From Streptomyces olivochromogenes (GTDB taxonomy: Bacteria; Actinomycetota; Actinomycetes; Streptomycetales; Streptomycetaceae), in NCBI RefSeq assembly GCF_001514115.1, contig NZ_KQ948477.1, forward strand, positions 50,815 to 114,814: a DNA stretch of 64,000 bases. Reading direction: 5' to 3'. The notes beneath the pieces are model-generated. The model did not search any database and was not told the DNA's origin. It was given only the letters and a program-made list of their open reading frames with translations. Positions 36,399 to 44,293 of the stretch are shown here, piece by piece (within the stretch, counting starts at the first letter, position 1; each line of letters begins with the position of its first letter). The translations under genes were made by a program, and so were the position numbers.

Positions 36399-37019
36399 TC
36401 AGCGTGCTCGAGGGAAAAGCCGCTCGACAGCGGTCACCACTGCGGCGCGGCGGGCGGCGGCGGTGGGGTCCACGGCGTGTGCGGCGGCGGCCTTGCTGTG
36501 CTCGGGCTGTGACGCCCAGGTCGTGGCGATCTGGTTGACCAGGGCGAGGACGTCGGCCGGGTCCCAGGCGGGGTCGAGCTGTCCGGCCTGCTGCGCCTGG
36601 CGGAGCTGGTCGATTTTGTGGGCGAGCAATGCCTGGGCGTGCTCTTCGGCAGCGGTTGTGGTGCCCGGCAGTTCGAGGCGACCCCAGGTGATCAGACGGA
36701 AGTGGTCCGGACGGGCGACGAAGTAATCGAACAGGCGGCCCGCATAGCCAGGGAGGTCGGAGGGGTCCAGCTGGGTGGCCTCGGTGATGACGGCGTGCTC
36801 CTGTGCAGAGACGTCGGCGTAGAGCGCGTCTTTGCTGCGGAAGTAGGCGTAGACGCGTTCTTTGCTGGTCCTGGCGAGTTTGGCGATGCGGTCCACGCGG
36901 GCGCCGGCGATGCCGTGGCGGGCGAACTCGTCCATGGCGGCGGCAAGGATGCGCTCGCGCGTGGTGTCGCCGGGGGCGGCGGGAGCTGCGGTCTGGCCGG
37001 AGTCGCGGGACTGGGACAT
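36399..37019 (-). CDS. TetR-family repressor
   Basis: 206 residues. The N-terminal helix-turn-helix (TTRERILAAAMDEFARHGIAGARVDRIAKLARTSKERVYAYFRSKDAL) is canonical. Divergent from the aldo/keto reductase, with two palindromic operators between them, so it almost certainly controls that gene and itself. The ligand is unknown; an electrophile is likely given the target. Confidence 0.9.
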   Translation of the reverse strand: MSQSRDSGQTAAPAAPGDTTRERILAAAMDEFARHGIAGARVDRIAKLARTSKERVYAYFRSKDALYADVSAQEHAVITEATQLDPSDLPGYAGRLFDYFVARPDHFRLITWGRLELPGTTTAAEEHAQALLAHKIDQLRQAQQAGQLDPAWDPADVLALVNQIATTWASQPEHSKAAAAHAVDPTAAARRAAVVTAVERLFPRAR

Positions 37020-37033
37020 GCGCCCAGGATAGA

Positions 37034-37099
37034 GCACCGAACTGTTTGGTTTGGCATTTGGGTGATCGGCGCGTAGGGTCAAACGGAACAGTTCGGTTT
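37034..37099. promoter_or_regulatory. Two palindromic operators for the TetR protein
   Basis: AAACGGAACAGTTCGGTTT (37,081-37,099) is a near-perfect palindrome. A 14-of-19 match, GCACCGAACTGTTTGGTTT, lies at 37,034-37,052. They sit in the divergent TetR/aldo-keto-reductase intergenic region, one near each gene start. Confidence 0.75.
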
Positions 37100-37143
37100 G
37101 ACCTCTGCGGGTGAAACCGGCGAACCACTGAGGGAGTGAACTC

Positions 37144-38136
37144 ATGCAGCACCGCAATCTGGGCTCTCAGGGCCTGCGCGTCTCGGCGCTCGGCCTGGGG
37201 ACCATGGGCATGTCCATGGCCTACGGCGCCTCGAACGACGACGAGGGCCTCGCGACCATCCGCCGCGCCCACGAACTCGGGATCGACTTCTTCGACACCG
37301 CCGAGCTGTACGGCGCCGGTACCGGCAGCAACGAGATCCTCCTGGGCAAGGCGGTCAAAGACTTCCGCGACGAGGTGGTCCTCGCCACCAAGTTCGGCTT
37401 CGACATGACCGCCCCGCTGCACAGCCCCGGCTACAACAGCCGCCCGGAAAACATCCGCAAGGTCGCCGAGAACAGCCTGCGCTACCTGCAGAGCGACCAC
37501 CTCGACCTCTTCTACCAGCACATCTCCGACCCCGACGTTCCGGTCGAGGAGGTCGCCGGCGTGGTCGGCGAACTGATCACCGAAGGCAAGGTGAAGTACT
37601 TCGGCCTGAGCAACGTCGGCCCCCAGTACATCCGCCGCGCCCACGCCGTCACCCCGGTCTCCGTACTCCAGTACGAGTACTCGCTCTTCGAGCGGGAGGT
37701 CGAGGAGAAGATCCTTCCCGTCCTGCGGGAACTCGGCGTCGGCCTGGTGCCCTACTCCCCGCTCGGTCGCGGCTTCCTCACCGGCCAGGTCAAGCCCGCG
37801 AGCGAGTACCCCGCGGACGACATGCGCAGCTGGGACGAGCGTTGGCAGGGCGAGAACTACACGTACAACCTGCACGCCACCGAACAGCTCAAGAGTCTGG
37901 CCGACACCAAGGGCATCACTACCGCCCAGCTCGCGCTGGCCTGGCTGCTCGCCCAGGGCGAGGACGTCGCGCCCATTCCCGGCACCCGCAGCACCAAGCG
38001 CCTCGAGGAGAACGCCGGCGCCACCGACGTCCAGCTCTCCGCCACCGATCTGGCCCGCATCACTGAGATCCTTCCCCACGGATCGGCAGGCAGCCGCCTC
38101 CCGGCCGCGATGCTGTCCAGCTTCACCACCGACTGA
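37144..38136 (+). CDS. Aldo/keto reductase
   Basis: 330 residues, with GGGAG before the ATG. The catalytic tetrad is visible: Asp in DFFDTAELYG (Asp and Tyr), Lys in LATKFGF, His in LFYQHISDP. Residues near the end (PIPGTRSTKRLEEN) bind NADPH. Members reduce aldehydes or ketones. Controlled by the divergent TetR repressor. Confidence 0.92.
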   Translation: MQHRNLGSQGLRVSALGLGTMGMSMAYGASNDDEGLATIRRAHELGIDFFDTAELYGAGTGSNEILLGKAVKDFRDEVVLATKFGFDMTAPLHSPGYNSRPENIRKVAENSLRYLQSDHLDLFYQHISDPDVPVEEVAGVVGELITEGKVKYFGLSNVGPQYIRRAHAVTPVSVLQYEYSLFEREVEEKILPVLRELGVGLVPYSPLGRGFLTGQVKPASEYPADDMRSWDERWQGENYTYNLHATEQLKSLADTKGITTAQLALAWLLAQGEDVAPIPGTRSTKRLEENAGATDVQLSATDLARITEILPHGSAGSRLPAAMLSSFTTD

Positions 38137-38150
38137 ACCGCCCCTCCGCG

Positions 38151-38166
38151 CGGCCCGCACGGGCCG
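38151..38166 (+). terminator. Short GC hairpin after the aldo/keto reductase
   Basis: CGGCCCG pairs perfectly with CGGGCCG over a two-base gap, 14 bases after the stop. Likely terminator, though the loop is very tight. Confidence 0.4.
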
Positions 38167-38384
38167 GTCGACGGGAGCCGGCGACGCCGCACAGGTGACG
38201 TGCGGGTCATCGTCGTCAACCGGCCCGGCGGCCGAGTGTGGTAAGTCAACAGACTTGTCACTGCGGTGACGTCGAAGTTGCCTTCACGCGGTCCGTGCCG
38301 AACCGAAGCGCGTACCCGATGAACGCGGCGTCCGTGTCGGCCGCCGACGATCACTCCTACTACACCCCGGAGAGCGGAACTCCT

Positions 38385-38744
38385 ATGAGAATCCGACTGA
38401 CCGCCGGAGAAACCGTCCTCAGCGCAACCCTCGCCGACAACGCGACGGCACGCGACTTCGCCTCGCTGCTTCCGCTGACGCTGCAGACGGACGACCTGTT
38501 CAAGCGCGAGAAGTACGGTCGCCTGCCCCGGTCTCTCGCTGAGGGAGGCGAACCGCGGTTCAGCTACGAGGTCGGCGACATCGCCTACTGGTCACCCGGT
38601 CCCGACATCGCCATCTTCTATGCCCACGACGGCCAGTCCATCCCCGACCCCGGCATCGTCATCCTCGGCACCATCGACTCGGGGGCCGATGCCCTCAAGA
38701 AGTACGACGGCGCGGTCGACGTCACCATCGAGGCTATCGACTGA
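38385..38744 (+). CDS. Cyclophilin-like fold protein
   Basis: 119 residues. MRIRLTAGETVLSATLADNATARDFASLLPLTL and VGDIAYWSPGPDIAIFYAHDGQSIPDPGIVILG match the small cyclophilin-like (DUF4441/TM1367-type) family. Activity unknown. It often accompanies oxidoreductase genes. The ribosome site is weak. Confidence 0.8.
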   Translation: MRIRLTAGETVLSATLADNATARDFASLLPLTLQTDDLFKREKYGRLPRSLAEGGEPRFSYEVGDIAYWSPGPDIAIFYAHDGQSIPDPGIVILGTIDSGADALKKYDGAVDVTIEAID

Positions 38745-38770
38745 GACCCGGCCGGAAACCACCGAGATCG

Positions 38771-39721
38771 TCAACCCAGGGGAGGTGTGGGGAGGGTCGG
38801 GGTCTCGCCGGCCGCGAAGGCGGCCGGGGTGAGACCGGTGCGGTCGCGGAAGAAGCGGCCGAAGTTCGCGGGGTCGGTGAAGCCGAGGTGGACGGCCACC
38901 GTCCGGGCATCCCACCGGGCACCTCCCAGCAGGCGCCGGGCTTCCAGGAGGCGCCGCTCGTCGATGAGTTCACGTACTCCCTTGCCGGTGGCGTCCCGGG
39001 CGGCGCGGCTGAGGGTGCGGACCGAGCAGCCGAGCAACTCGGCGTAGTCCGCTGCTTGGTGCAGCTCACGGAAGTGCAGCTCCAGGGCGTCCAGGAAGCG
39101 CCCGTACCTGTCGGCGCGGCCGGTGCCGGCGGTGGCCGTGCCGGTGGGGGTGATGCCCGGGGAGTTGGCCAGGCGCAGCAGCAGCGATTCGAGCAGGCTG
39201 CGCCGCAGGGCGTGGTGGATGTCGAGGGGGCGGCGCCCCAGGGCGCGGTGTTCGTCCAGGAGCTGGAGTGCCGTCTGCTGGAGCCAGGCGGTGTCGTCGG
39301 GGTGCGGGCTGAGCACGGCAGGGGCCTCGTGCGCGGTGAGCGGGGCCAGGAGACGCGCGAGGTCGGGCCGCAGTACGTCCGGTTCGAACAGGATGAACGG
39401 GCCGCGGGCCGCGCCGGGCGGATGCCAGCACTGCGCGTGCCCGGGACGCACCCACAGCCACTGGCCGGGGGCGACGGTCCGCGTGACGTAGTCGACGTCG
39501 TGCCGCAGCTCACCCTCGGTGACCGCGATGAGGTAGTGGAAGGTGGCGCGGCCGGGACGGGGCGGGTTCCATGGCCAGTCGTCGTGCTGGGCGAAGAAAT
39601 CCTCGACGGTACTCACCTCAAGGCCGTAGGGAGTACCGACCGGGGGCTGGAAACCGTACAGCCGAACCGCGGCAGGACCGGTCGCGGTTCCGCTCGCGTC
39701 GGAGTGTCGCTTGTCGACCAT
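38771..39721 (-). CDS. AraC-family regulator
   Basis: 316 residues from the ATG at 39,721. An N-terminal cupin-like sensor (HYLIAVTEGELRHDVDYVTRTVAPGQWLWVRPGH) precedes two helix-turn-helix segments (YAELLGCSVRTLSRAARDATG; VAVHLGFTDPANFGRFFRDRTGLTP). Convergent with the cyclophilin-like gene and divergent from the MmcQ genes, either of which it may regulate. Confidence 0.9.
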   Translation of the reverse strand: MVDKRHSDASGTATGPAAVRLYGFQPPVGTPYGLEVSTVEDFFAQHDDWPWNPPRPGRATFHYLIAVTEGELRHDVDYVTRTVAPGQWLWVRPGHAQCWHPPGAARGPFILFEPDVLRPDLARLLAPLTAHEAPAVLSPHPDDTAWLQQTALQLLDEHRALGRRPLDIHHALRRSLLESLLLRLANSPGITPTGTATAGTGRADRYGRFLDALELHFRELHQAADYAELLGCSVRTLSRAARDATGKGVRELIDERRLLEARRLLGGARWDARTVAVHLGFTDPANFGRFFRDRTGLTPAAFAAGETPTLPTPPLG

Positions 39722-39853
39722 CACGTGTCCGCAGCCTACCGCCCTTCCGGTCGGTTTCGGCGGAAGGATGGAACGTGCCACCGCGCCCGCGCGGCGCGCC
39801 TCCTACCTCCTTCGATGCCGCAATCCGTCACCACCTGAGAAGGCCCACTGCCC

Positions 39854-40249
39854 ATGAACGCATCGACCCTGCACAAGACCGCCACCGACTGCGCGGAGGA
39901 ACTGCCCGGAGCGCAGCTGGAGCATCCCTTCGGTCCCGACTGGGAGGTCTACAAGGCACGAGGCAAGGTGTTCATGCTGATGACCGAAGTCCCGGGGCGG
40001 CCCGTCGTGATCCTCAAGGCGGACCCCGGCGAGGCCCACGCCCTGCGGGAGCAATACAGCCACATCACCCCCGGCTACCACATGAACAAGAACCACTGGA
40101 TCACCCTGGAGAGCGGAGAAGGCGTCGACAAGGAGCTCGTCAGGGAGCTCGTCGCCGACTCCTACCGGCTCGTCGTCGCCCGCCTGCCCAAGGCCCAGCA
40201 GCCCGTCGACCCGCACACCTACGGAACCGGCACGCGGGCGGCCCGGTGA
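39854..40249 (+). CDS. MmcQ/YjbR-family protein
   Basis: 131 residues. YKARGKVFMLMTEVPGRPVVILKADPGEAHALRE and HMNKNHWITLESG fit the MmcQ/YjbR fold, a CyaY-like DNA-binding-type domain of unknown biochemical role. It overlaps a second, related gene, so a tandem duplication has occurred. Confidence 0.85.
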   Translation: MNASTLHKTATDCAEELPGAQLEHPFGPDWEVYKARGKVFMLMTEVPGRPVVILKADPGEAHALREQYSHITPGYHMNKNHWITLESGEGVDKELVRELVADSYRLVVARLPKAQQPVDPHTYGTGTRAAR

Positions 40250-40614
40250 GCGCGGCCGGTGACCGGCTCCAGGACATCGCCCGCCAGGCGGCCCTCGCGC
40301 TGCCCGGGACGGACCACGGCTACCCGTTCACCCAGCACCTGGACGTGTACAAGATCGCGGGCAAGGTGTTCCTGATCGTCACCGACGACCCGGACGACCA
40401 GATCATCACGGTCAAGTGCGAACCCGAACACGCCCGCGCGCAAGTACGCGGCTACGTCTCGATCACACCGGGCCGCTACCTCGACAAACGCCACTGGATC
40501 TCGCTCGGACCGGGCCCCGGCATCACCAAGCGGCTGGTCACCAACGCAGTCGAGGACTCCTACGACCTGGCCGTCGAGCGGCTGCCCAGGCGCGACCGCC
40601 CCCGTAGCCGATGA
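40246..40614 (+). CDS. MmcQ/YjbR-family protein, tandem paralogue
   Basis: 122 residues from the GTG at 40,246 (GTGA overlap). YKIAGKVFLIVTDDPDDQIITVKCEPEHARAQVR and LDKRHWISLGPG parallel the preceding protein. Low identity suggests an old duplication. Possibly acts as a heteromer with it. Confidence 0.85.
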   Translation: MSAAGDRLQDIARQAALALPGTDHGYPFTQHLDVYKIAGKVFLIVTDDPDDQIITVKCEPEHARAQVRGYVSITPGRYLDKRHWISLGPGPGITKRLVTNAVEDSYDLAVERLPRRDRPRSR

Positions 40615-40714
40615 GCACCGCAAGTGCGCCCACGAGCCGCTGAGCCCACGTCTGTCAGTGCCCCGTGCAAGGCTCGCCACGCCCGCACACCTTTGCCTGC
40701 GATCGAAGAGACCG

Positions 40715-42028
40715 ATGGAACCGACCGAAGCGACCCTGCCGCTCTTCGACGAGGAGCCTGCCAGGCCACTCGCCGACCGCCTGCGCCCCACCCAGCTGGA
40801 TGAGGTCGTCGGGCAGGACCACCTCCTGGCCCCGGACGCCCCGCTGGGTCGCATGGTCGCGTCGCAGCGCCTCGGCTCCGCCATCCTGTGGGGTCCGCCC
40901 GGCGTGGGGAAGACGACCATCGCCCGCCTGCTCGCGGACGGCAGCAACCTGGCCTTCGAACCGGTGTCGGCCACCTTCACCGGCGTGGCCGACCTGCGCA
41001 AGGTCTTCGCCGCCGCACGAAGCCGGCGCACCATCGGCCAGGGCACCCTGCTATTCGTCGACGAGATCCACCGCTTCAACCGCGCCCAGCAGGACAGCTT
41101 CCTGCCCTACGTCGAGGACGGCACGATCACCCTGGTCGGCGCCACCACCGAGAACCCCAGCTTCGAACTCAACGGCGCCCTCCTCTCCCGCACCCAGGTC
41201 CTCGTCCTCAAACGCCTCGACGAAGCCGCCCTGTCCACACTCCTCGACCGTGCCGAGGGCCTCACCGGCCACCGGCTGCCCCTGGCCGACGACGCTCGCC
41301 GCGCCCTGATCGCCATGGCCGACGGCGACGGACGCTACCTCCTCAACATCGCCGAACAGCTCCAGGCCCTCCCGGACCCCGGCACCCCCCTGGACACCGC
41401 CGCGCTCGCCCACCACATCCAGCAGCGCGCCCCGCTGTACGACAAGGCGCAGGAAGGCCACTACAACCTGATCTCCGCGCTCCACAAGTCGATGCGCGGC
41501 TCCGACCCGGACGCGGCCCTGTACTGGCTCGCCCGCATGCTCGACGGCGGCGAGGACCCCCTGTTCGTGGCCCGCCGCCTGGTCCGCTTCGCGAACGAAG
41601 ACATCGGCATCGCCGACCCGCACGCCATCCAGCAGGCCCTCGCCGCCTGGGACGTGTACGAGCGACTCGGCTCCCCCGAGGGCGAGTTGGCGATCGCCCA
41701 AGCGGTCGTCTACCACGCCACGGCCCCCAAGTCCATCGCCGTCTACCGCGCCCTTGACGCGGCCCACCGCGCCGCCCGCCGCACCGGCTCACTCATGCCG
41801 CCCGCCCACATCCTCAACGCCCCGACCCGGCTGATGAAGAACCTCGGCTACGGCAAGGACTACCAGTACGACCCCGACACCACAGACGGCTTCTCCGGAG
41901 CCGACTACTTCCCCGACGACATGGACCACGAGACCTACTACCAGCCCACCCGCAACGGCTACGAAGCCCAGATCAGCGAACGGCTACGCCACTGGGCCGC
42001 CCTCCGCGCTCGCCGACGCAGCGGCTGA
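40715..42028 (+). CDS. rarA: RarA/MgsA-type replication-associated recombination AAA ATPase
   Basis: 437 residues, complete. Walker A ILWGPPGVGKTT, Walker B LLFVDEIHRFN, sensor motif GATTENPSFELNGALLSR. The C-terminal MgsA region ends with a GKDYQYDP segment. RarA acts at stalled replication forks. A chromosomal-type repair gene as transposon cargo is uncommon; it ends about 100 bases before the right end of element I and may be an extra copy. Confidence 0.92.
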   Translation: MEPTEATLPLFDEEPARPLADRLRPTQLDEVVGQDHLLAPDAPLGRMVASQRLGSAILWGPPGVGKTTIARLLADGSNLAFEPVSATFTGVADLRKVFAAARSRRTIGQGTLLFVDEIHRFNRAQQDSFLPYVEDGTITLVGATTENPSFELNGALLSRTQVLVLKRLDEAALSTLLDRAEGLTGHRLPLADDARRALIAMADGDGRYLLNIAEQLQALPDPGTPLDTAALAHHIQQRAPLYDKAQEGHYNLISALHKSMRGSDPDAALYWLARMLDGGEDPLFVARRLVRFANEDIGIADPHAIQQALAAWDVYERLGSPEGELAIAQAVVYHATAPKSIAVYRALDAAHRAARRTGSLMPPAHILNAPTRLMKNLGYGKDYQYDPDTTDGFSGADYFPDDMDHETYYQPTRNGYEAQISERLRHWAALRARRRSG

Positions 42029-42134
42029 CGCGGACGCGTGGGCAGCGGACAGAGTGTGCACACGGCAGATGTCGCGCACAATCCGCATCCAGCGTCCCCC
42101 TCCGACACGATGTTCCACGCTATCGCCCGCTGTG

Positions 42135-42200
42135 TTGACATCCAATCCAGTCGACGCAGGTCAGCGCGCTGCGCACGGCTAACTTCGCTGTCGAAGGACA
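42135..42200 (+). repeat. Right end of element I (66 bp)
   Basis: Begins TTGACATCCAATCCAGTC and closes with GGCTAACTTCGCTGTC then GGACA. The two arms are inverted relative to each other. It aligns without gaps to the right ends at 47,364-47,429 and to the split end at 47,435/60,133, all 66 bp long. Confidence 0.85.
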
Positions 42201-42222
42201 AACTTGTCTTTTGTCATCCAAT

Positions 42223-42506
42223 TGTAGGGTCTCAAAACCCGCTGCATAATCTCAACGAGAACTGCACGGTGGCGGCACTTATGCTGCCGCCGTGAGACCC
42301 GCAGGTCGGAGCATCACCTATTCGGGTGACGAGAACAGTGATCCATTCCGCCCGCGTTCGCTGCGCTGGTGTAGGTCCTCAAAACCGCGCCATATTCTGA
42401 GCGCCGTCTGCATATCAGCGTCACTTATGGCGTCGTGCTGAGATTCGCAGTTCAACGGACTCACTCTTTCGAGTGACAAGGGTCGGTTCTGTCCGCCCCG
42501 TCACTG
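42223..42506 (+). repeat. Two tandem family-II left-end repeats (period 147 bp)
   Basis: Copy A (from 42,223) and copy B (from 42,370) share TGTAGG, CTCAAAACC, a hairpin with loop CTTA and a second hairpin. In A, GGGTCTCA (42,227-42,234) pairs with TGAGACCC (42,293-42,300); the inner stem is 42,265-42,277/42,282-42,294. The hairpin TCACC/GGTGA of A is TCACTC/GAGTGA in B (42,461-42,476). A third copy lies at 47,449. Stem bases covary, either as transposase sites or as a folded RNA. Confidence 0.65.
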
Positions 42507-42556
42507 GAGGAAAGCATCGTGGCTATACAGGACATCACCCGGGCTGGGTGTACGCC

Positions 42557-42763
42557 ATGGACGGTCCCGTTGTAGCGGTCAGTGTCCGTTTCCCGGATAG
42601 CAGCATCTTCGAGCGGCTCTTCGTCGCCGAAGGTGACCGGCGTCGTATGCGCATCGAACTGCATGAAACCGAGCCCGATGAGCAGTCTGCCGCGGTGCTT
42701 GGTATCGCCGACTACAAAGCGCAGCTGGGGCCTATTTTGGGCATGAAAAAAGCCCCCGATTAG
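42557..42763 (+). CDS. Small hypothetical protein, 68 aa
   Basis: Starts MDGPVVAVSVRFPDSS and ends in a basic GMKKAPD whose codons run into a terminator hairpin. A strong GGAGGAAAGC site upstream instead serves a GTG at 42,519 in another frame that encodes 18 residues and stops at 42,575, so translation of this gene may be coupled to that leader. No family recognised. Inside the miniature element IIa. Confidence 0.5.
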   Translation: MDGPVVAVSVRFPDSSIFERLFVAEGDRRRMRIELHETEPDEQSAAVLGIADYKAQLGPILGMKKAPD

Positions 42764-42768
42764 GGGGC
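42746..42768 (-). terminator. Intrinsic terminator of the small membrane gene
   Basis: Read on the minus strand, GCCCCC-TAATC-GGGGGC is followed by six T residues, a classical rho-independent terminator 23 bases after the stop of the 35-residue membrane peptide. Confidence 0.8.
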
Positions 42769-42790
42769 ATTAGGTGGAGCGTTACGTACT

Positions 42791-42898
42791 CTAGCCGTGA
42801 TGCCTGAGAAAAATGTCCCAGATTGCTAGTGCCGTGATATGAGCAGCGAGGCTAATCGCGTACGCCCACACCCTGTCTCTGATTCTCTGCGTTGACAC
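42791..42898 (-). CDS. Small hydrophobic membrane peptide, 35 aa
   Basis: GTG start with GGAGG four bases before it. After a short basic N-terminus one transmembrane helix (VWAYAISLAAHITALAIWDIFL) fills the peptide, ending in RHHG. It has its own ribosome site and its own terminator, so the unit of about 170 bases is probably real. Size and shape recall type I toxins or small membrane regulators. Too short for most gene finders. No family recognised. Confidence 0.55.
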   Translation of the reverse strand: MSTQRIRDRVWAYAISLAAHITALAIWDIFLRHHG

Positions 42899-43249
42899 CG
42901 TGCCTCCAGTGGTTCGTTTCGATGCCACCCAAGCCCTCGCGCGAAGTCCGCGCGACGGGTTGGGCGGTATCAAAACTCACCTTTGAAGGCGCGCACCAAG
43001 CTACCCTCTTTCGGACATCTCGTCAACTTGCCGCAGAACGTTGTCTGTTGCGTCAAAAAGGATCAACGGCTCGACGCAGGTCAGGGGGTGGATGCCATCC
43101 GGAGCGGGAACGCGCGGGGACTCAACTGCGTCCCCGCGCGGCAGGAACTGCAGCAGCAGCTGAGACTCGGCCGAGCCGGGGTAAATGCGGAGCGGTGAGA
43201 CAGCCCAGGCCAGAGCGCCGGTTGATGCAGCGAGCTGCGAGAACCTACA

Positions 43250-43330
43250 CCAATCAAGGCGTTTGAGAGCGAACTCAGTTGTTTCGGCTTCTCTGACAGT
43301 GAATCCAGTCGTGAGGAGTGAGCACGCTCT
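43250..43330 (+). repeat. Left end of element II (resumes after the IIa insertion)
   Basis: CCAATCAAGGCGTTTGAG leads into two TnsB-like sites (GAGAGCGAACTCAGTTG; CTGACAGTGAATCCAGTC) and GAGCACGCT, colinear with 28,970-29,050. Its first 13 bases are at 42,205, on the far side of the insertion. Confidence 0.8.
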
Positions 43331-43454
43331 ACGCGGTCCGTACGTCGGCCGCGTCCACCGAACCGGGCGAGCACCTGCGCCCGTTGTCAGTGCACCATGC
43401 GGCCCTCAGCCTCACCCTCGCGCAGCCGGCGCGCCTGTTGAGATGGAGGACGAC

Positions 43455-43598
43455 GTGAGTGACGGCACACGGACCGCCGCACCTTCGCCGGAGGACGCGC
43501 TGCGTTCTGCCCGGCTGCTTGTCCGTGCCGAGGCGGCCGTCATGGCGATCTTCGCCACGCGGGCCTACGAACTGGGCTGGACGGTACGGGCAAGCTGA
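43455..43598 (+). CDS. Small hypothetical protein, 47 aa
   Basis: GTG with GGAGG five bases upstream. Helical (SPEDALRSARLLVRAEAAVMAIFATRAYELGW). No family recognised. First of three short co-directional genes just inside the left end of element II. Confidence 0.5.
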   Translation: MSDGTRTAAPSPEDALRSARLLVRAEAAVMAIFATRAYELGWTVRAS

Positions 43599-43606
43599 GC
43601 GGCATC

Positions 43607-43789
43607 TTGGATCACGTGACGCTGTCCTGCGACGCGGGCCTCTCCACTCTCCAGTCCGCCGCCACCGCCGCGATCCCCGCTGGCCTGGCCGTCGCCAAGG
43701 GTGCCGTCGGCACCCTTCTCGGCCGTACCGGGACCGCCTCCTGGCTCCCGGCGAGAACCGACCCCGCATCCACGTCCACGACCAACTGA
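43607..43789 (+). CDS. Possible small hypothetical protein, 60 aa
   Basis: TTG-led frame filling the gap between two better supported small genes; Ala/Gly-rich middle (AATAAIPAGLAVAKGAVGTLLG) could be membrane-active. No clear ribosome site; an internal GTG at 43,616 is an alternative start. Confidence 0.3.
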   Translation: MDHVTLSCDAGLSTLQSAATAAIPAGLAVAKGAVGTLLGRTGTASWLPARTDPASTSTTN

Positions 43790-43805
43790 CCGTAGGAGCC
43801 GCGCC

Positions 43806-44051
43806 ATGCCCGACGGAGAGGTCGCCCTTGAACTGGCTGTGCTCCGCCGCGCCCTCGAAGTCGGGCCGGCGCGCATCGACAGCCAACTCGCCCTGATCGC
43901 ACAGCGATCCGACCAGATCGACAAGGCCGTCGAGGAACTCGGCGACAGGGTCACTGCCCTCGAACGCACCCGCTGGCCCCTGCCGACCGTCGGAGTACTG
44001 ACCAGCCTCGCAGCTCTCGGACTCGCCGCATGGTCGGCGCTCGGCCACTGA
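43806..44051 (+). CDS. Small coiled-coil protein with C-terminal membrane anchor, 81 aa
   Basis: ATG with GGAG eight bases before. Residues 10-52 form an amphipathic coiled coil (LAVLRRALEV..., ALIAQRSDQIDKAVEELGDRVTALE), followed by one transmembrane helix (LPTVGVLTSLAALGLAAWSALG). The layout resembles XhlA-type haemolysin/holin accessory proteins of phages, but homology is not established. Confidence 0.6.
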   Translation: MPDGEVALELAVLRRALEVGPARIDSQLALIAQRSDQIDKAVEELGDRVTALERTRWPLPTVGVLTSLAALGLAAWSALGH

Positions 44052-44293
44052 TCGCACCGGACCACAGAGATACTCGCCTGGGTACGTGGCCTTCGTGGTC
44101 ACCTGGTCGGCGTTCGCAGTGTGGTTCCTGGGACATATCGTGACGTAGCGTCGAGTGTCCGCGAGTTGGCCGCCTTCCGACTCGTCAACTCGTCGATGTG
44201 GAACAGGTCGTGACCGTACGGTAGGTGCGCAGGGTCAGTACAGCGCCGAGCGAGCGTCCAGAGATCAAGGCGGAGCCGCAACAGGGAGATTCA

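Larger units (their letters stand above)
28957..42200 (+). mobile_element. Tn7-like element I (autonomous, family I)
   Basis: 13,244 bp with termini TGTCC and GGACA. The left end has two TnsB-type sites and the right end is a 66-bp inverted-arm structure. It encodes tnsA-tnsB-tnsC-tniQ at the left end, followed by cargo (esterase, oxidoreductase, TetR, aldo/keto reductase, cyclophilin-like, AraC, two MmcQ/YjbR, RarA). The 5 bp before the left terminus are ACTGC. The same ACTGC follows the right end of the adjoining element II, so I+II (28,957-47,429) are flanked by a perfect 5-bp duplication, the Tn7 hallmark. The junction between I and II reads AACT, four bases, perhaps a decayed ACTGC. Confidence 0.85.
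42223..43249 (+). mobile_element. Family-II miniature element IIa, 1,027 bp
   Basis: Termini TGTAGGGTCTC and, at the other side, GAGAACCTACA: an inverted repeat matching at 10 of 11 positions. It is flanked by direct repeats CCAAT at 42,218-42,222 and 43,250-43,254. Deleting it and one CCAAT restores a family-I left end colinear with that of element I. It contains two small genes and no transposase. Confidence 0.8.

Noticed and set aside
42223..42506. Stand-alone tandem non-coding RNA genes
   Set aside because: My first reading. The copies begin at TGTAGG termini next to target duplications and match other family-II left ends, so transposon ends are the safer call; the RNA idea is kept as a hypothesis.
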